Shown here one piece after another: positions 61,229-62,702 of a stretch of DNA of 62,702 nucleotides. The notes beneath the pieces are model-generated. The model saw only the letters and a list, made by a program, of their open reading frames with translations. It was not told where the DNA came from and did not search any database. The position numbers were made by a program, and so were the translations under genes. The number at the start of each line of letters is the position of its first letter. Positions within the stretch are counted from its first letter, which is position 1. This DNA is from Spirochaetia bacterium (lineage in GTDB: Bacteria > Spirochaetota > Spirochaetia > Sphaerochaetales > Sphaerochaetaceae), in NCBI GenBank assembly GCA_009930325.1, contig RZYO01000004.1, forward strand, positions 1 through 62,702. The letters run 5' to 3'.

Positions 61229-61252
61229 AAGGCCACCAAAAATGGCGGCCTT
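61229..61252 (-). repeat. Intercistronic hairpin after the BMP lipoprotein gene
   Basis: AAGGCCACCA (61229-61238) pairs with TGGCGGCCTT (61243-61252) around a four-base loop. On the minus-strand transcript all ten pairs form, one as G-U. Only a weak T-run follows. It is GC-rich against its surroundings and lies between the binding-protein and ATPase genes. Confidence 0.8.
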
Positions 61253-61272
61253 GTATTAAAGCAAATAAATGC

Positions 61273-62406
61273 TTACTTCCATAAACCAGGAAGTGCTTCT
61301 GCAGCAACAACAATTTCACCAGATTTCATTTTATCCATTACTTTGTTGCATTCTGCTTGAATAGCATCAGATAAATTAGGATTTGAAGCAGGAATACCAA
61401 CTCCATTTTCCTTAGCTGTTAATTGAATAGCAGTTCCACCAGGGAAAGTACCATCTAATTCATCTTTAATCATATCATATGAAGCTCTATCTAAATATTT
61501 CATTGCTGAAGTTAAGATACATGATTCACCATTAGGCATAACACCGTCAGCATATTGGTCAATATCTACACCAACAACCCATTTGTCTTTACCAGAAGTT
61601 CTTTGTGATTTACCTTCGTTGATAACACCAACACCAACACCACCAGCTGCTGCAAATATTACATCAACACCTCTGTCAAACATTGTTGCAGCCATTTGTT
61701 GACCTAAAGCTACATCACTGAATGAACCAGAATATAAACAGTCTTCTTGTGCAATTGAAACATTAGTTCCTAAATTTTCATTTGCATATTTGATACCTTG
61801 TTGCCATCCCCAGTTGAACTTTTGTACAGCAGGGATTTCCATACCACCAACAAAACCGAATTTACTATTAGGCATTTTTAATGCAGCAGCTACAGCAGCT
61901 ACAAAGCCAGATTCTTGTTCTGCCCATGATACAGCAACAGTGTTGTCTCTAATTACAACATTATAATCACCAGGATGTGGAACACCATCTAATAATACAA
62001 ATTTAACATTTGGATATTGATCTTGTGCCTTATAAATTGTTGTTTCAAACTTGAAACCAGGAGTAATAATCATATTATAACCACTGTCTGCCAAGTCAGA
62101 TACACCAGCAATATAATCAGCTTCTGTTGTTCCTGCAGGTTTAATATATTTTGGAGTAAACCCAAAATCATTACCAGCTCTTACGATACCTTCCCAAGTT
62201 CCTTGGTTGAAAGATTTATCATCAATTGTTCCAGCATCAGTTACCATACCAACTTTTAAATCAATTGTTTTAGGTTTTTCAACTACTTTCTCTGTTGAAA
62301 CAGTAGAATCTGTAGTTGAAGTTTCTTGTGCTTTTTTAGAACAAGATGCAAAGGTTAGTGTTATAGCTACTAACATTAAAAATAGGAAGTAATTAAATTT
62401 TTTCAT
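61273..62406 (-). CDS. BMP-family nucleoside-binding lipoprotein, PnrA-like
   Basis: A 377-aa substrate-binding lipoprotein. The signal peptide ends LTFASC, with the lipid-modified Cys near residue 22. A Ser/Thr/Lys-rich linker then reaches KVGMVTDAGTIDDKSFNQG (about residues 51-69), the family's ligand-binding start. GFVGGMEIPAVQKFNWGWQQG, AAAGGVGVGVI and VVGVDIDQYADG follow. These match PnrA/TmpC of Treponema, which binds purine nucleosides, though riboflavin-binding relatives exist. GAGGAG precedes the ATG, and a TTGACA/TATTAT promoter lies at 62447-62474. It is the first gene of the transporter operon. Confidence 0.9.
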   Translation of the reverse strand: MKKFNYFLFLMLVAITLTFASCSKKAQETSTTDSTVSTEKVVEKPKTIDLKVGMVTDAGTIDDKSFNQGTWEGIVRAGNDFGFTPKYIKPAGTTEADYIAGVSDLADSGYNMIITPGFKFETTIYKAQDQYPNVKFVLLDGVPHPGDYNVVIRDNTVAVSWAEQESGFVAAVAAALKMPNSKFGFVGGMEIPAVQKFNWGWQQGIKYANENLGTNVSIAQEDCLYSGSFSDVALGQQMAATMFDRGVDVIFAAAGGVGVGVINEGKSQRTSGKDKWVVGVDIDQYADGVMPNGESCILTSAMKYLDRASYDMIKDELDGTFPGGTAIQLTAKENGVGIPASNPNLSDAIQAECNKVMDKMKSGEIVVAAEALPGLWK

Positions 62407-62446
62407 TACTTATTTCTCCTCTTAAAATTTTATAGTGGATTTTTAT

Positions 62447-62474
62447 ATAATAGCATTATCGTACATAATGTCAA
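62447..62474 (-). promoter_or_regulatory. Promoter of the BMP nucleoside transporter operon
   Basis: On the minus strand, a perfect TTGACA (62474-62469) and TATTAT (62452-62447) are separated by 16 bases. The leader is about 35 bases and includes AGAGGAG before the ATG at 62406. Confidence 0.7.
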
Positions 62475-62507
62475 ATATAAAAATTAAAAAAAAATATTTA
62501 CCTCTAG

Positions 62508-62526
62508 TGTAAAGTAAAATGTCCAC
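62508..62526. repeat. Candidate terminal repeat of the right-edge insertion sequence
   Basis: TGTAAAGTAAAATGTCCAC lies directly after the transposase stop, where the end of an insertion sequence is expected. A similar stretch, reading GAAGTGATAATGTCCA on the minus strand, occurs at 77-92 at the other end of the window. The matching inverted repeat on the far side of the element lies outside the window, so the boundary is provisional. Confidence 0.35.
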
Positions 62527-62702
62527 TATTCTTCGTTTGTCGCGATATATGAAGGAAGAGTATTCTTTTCTCCACAAATTTCTCTATATTTTTCAATAGG
62601 TGTTAATCCACCTAAGCTTTTTCTAGGATAGTTATTCATCCAGTCTTGAATTTCTCTTACTCTTTTTGCAGGGATTAATGTAATATCAGCTCCTTTTGGA
62701 AT
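62526..62702 (-). CDS. Transposase C-terminus, IS30-like (partial)
   Basis: Only the last 58 codons are in the window, so the gene runs off the right edge. IPKGADITLIPAKRV, then IQDWMNNYPRKSLGG and LTPIEKY, is the usual end of the DDE integrase-core domain in IS30-type transposases (compare the typical N-x-RPRK-x-LG-x-TP pattern). The catalytic DDE residues would lie outside the window. It ends at TAG (62528-62526). Its strand is the same as the nucleoside transporter operon, and it lies 120 bases upstream of that operon's start. Whether the full copy is intact cannot be told. Confidence 0.8.
   Translation of the reverse strand: MPKGADITLIPAKRVREIQDWMNNYPRKSLGGLTPIEKYREICGEKNTLPSYIATNEE

Noticed and set aside
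1-62702. CRISPR array, defence island, prophage or toxin-antitoxin module
   Set aside because: No regularly spaced direct repeats, no cas-like or phage-structural proteins and no small paired toxin-antitoxin genes were seen. The repeats found are hairpins, tRNA copies, operators and protein-level repeats.

Overview
The window is a strongly AT-rich, gene-dense bacterial chromosome segment of about 62.7 kb. The envelope genes (a LolCDE-like lipoprotein release system, an exported protein ending in a probable outer-membrane beta-barrel, many exported proteins) indicate two membranes. The Rnf complex and the 2-hydroxyacyl-CoA-dehydratase-type activase indicate an anaerobe. The binding proteins with 'ANG' at their mature N-termini, the PnrA/BMP nucleoside lipoprotein, the DUF1015 protein and the overall mix look most like a low-GC spirochaete of the Treponema/Sphaerochaeta kind. 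That placement is inference, because no rRNA or marker search could be run.

Layout. 1-340: a good sigma70 promoter drives two identical tandem tRNA-Thr(TGT) genes that do not encode CCA. 351-6170: chorismate mutase, a small membrane protein and thiamine pyrophosphokinase (-); a DUF1015 protein (+); TsaC and an FtsB/DivIC-like protein (-); then, divergently, a membrane-anchored helical-repeat protein (+). 6186-21543: an almost gapless leftward run of fifteen genes, in transcription order rnfCDGEAB, a GH57 enzyme, prfB with a programmed +1 frameshift, a PEGA-like exported protein, ftsY, an exported repeat protein, a LolCDE-like ABC transporter and RNase Z. 21904-28041: a P-loop/Asp23-like protein, a PcnB-like polymerase (-), hisS and an HrpA-like helicase. 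28149-36006: a YesMN-type two-component system followed by a YtfQRT-YjfF-type sugar ABC transporter. 36225-44893: a lipoprotein hydrolase, then a LacI-controlled sugar operon (regulator, binding protein, two permeases, a GH13_18 phosphorylase, a GT4 glycosyltransferase). 44878-48830: a low-molecular-weight phosphatase and aroB (-), then a NifS-like cysteine desulfurase and ThiI (+). 48820-55685: a large metalloprotease/beta-barrel protein (-) and a two-gene dehydratase activase (+). 55689-62406: chromate transporter halves, RNase HI, PpiC and a BMP-family nucleoside ABC transporter, all leftward. The right edge cuts an IS30-like transposase.

Themes. All three binding-protein genes are separated from their transporter genes by a strong hairpin, a layout that would give more binding protein than membrane components. 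Several genes (rnz and lacI most clearly) have a promoter -10 box placed so that transcription would begin at the start codon, which suggests leaderless mRNAs. The LacI-type regulator has a perfect 22-bp palindrome and a second nested inverted repeat upstream of its own promoter.

No CRISPR array, phage, toxin-antitoxin pair, defence island or rRNA was found. Most of the window is ordinary core metabolism. The least-described items are the repeat protein at 4495-6093, the protease/barrel protein at 48820-51342, the P-loop/Asp23 protein at 21904-22764 and the exported proteins embedded in the ftsY/lol run.
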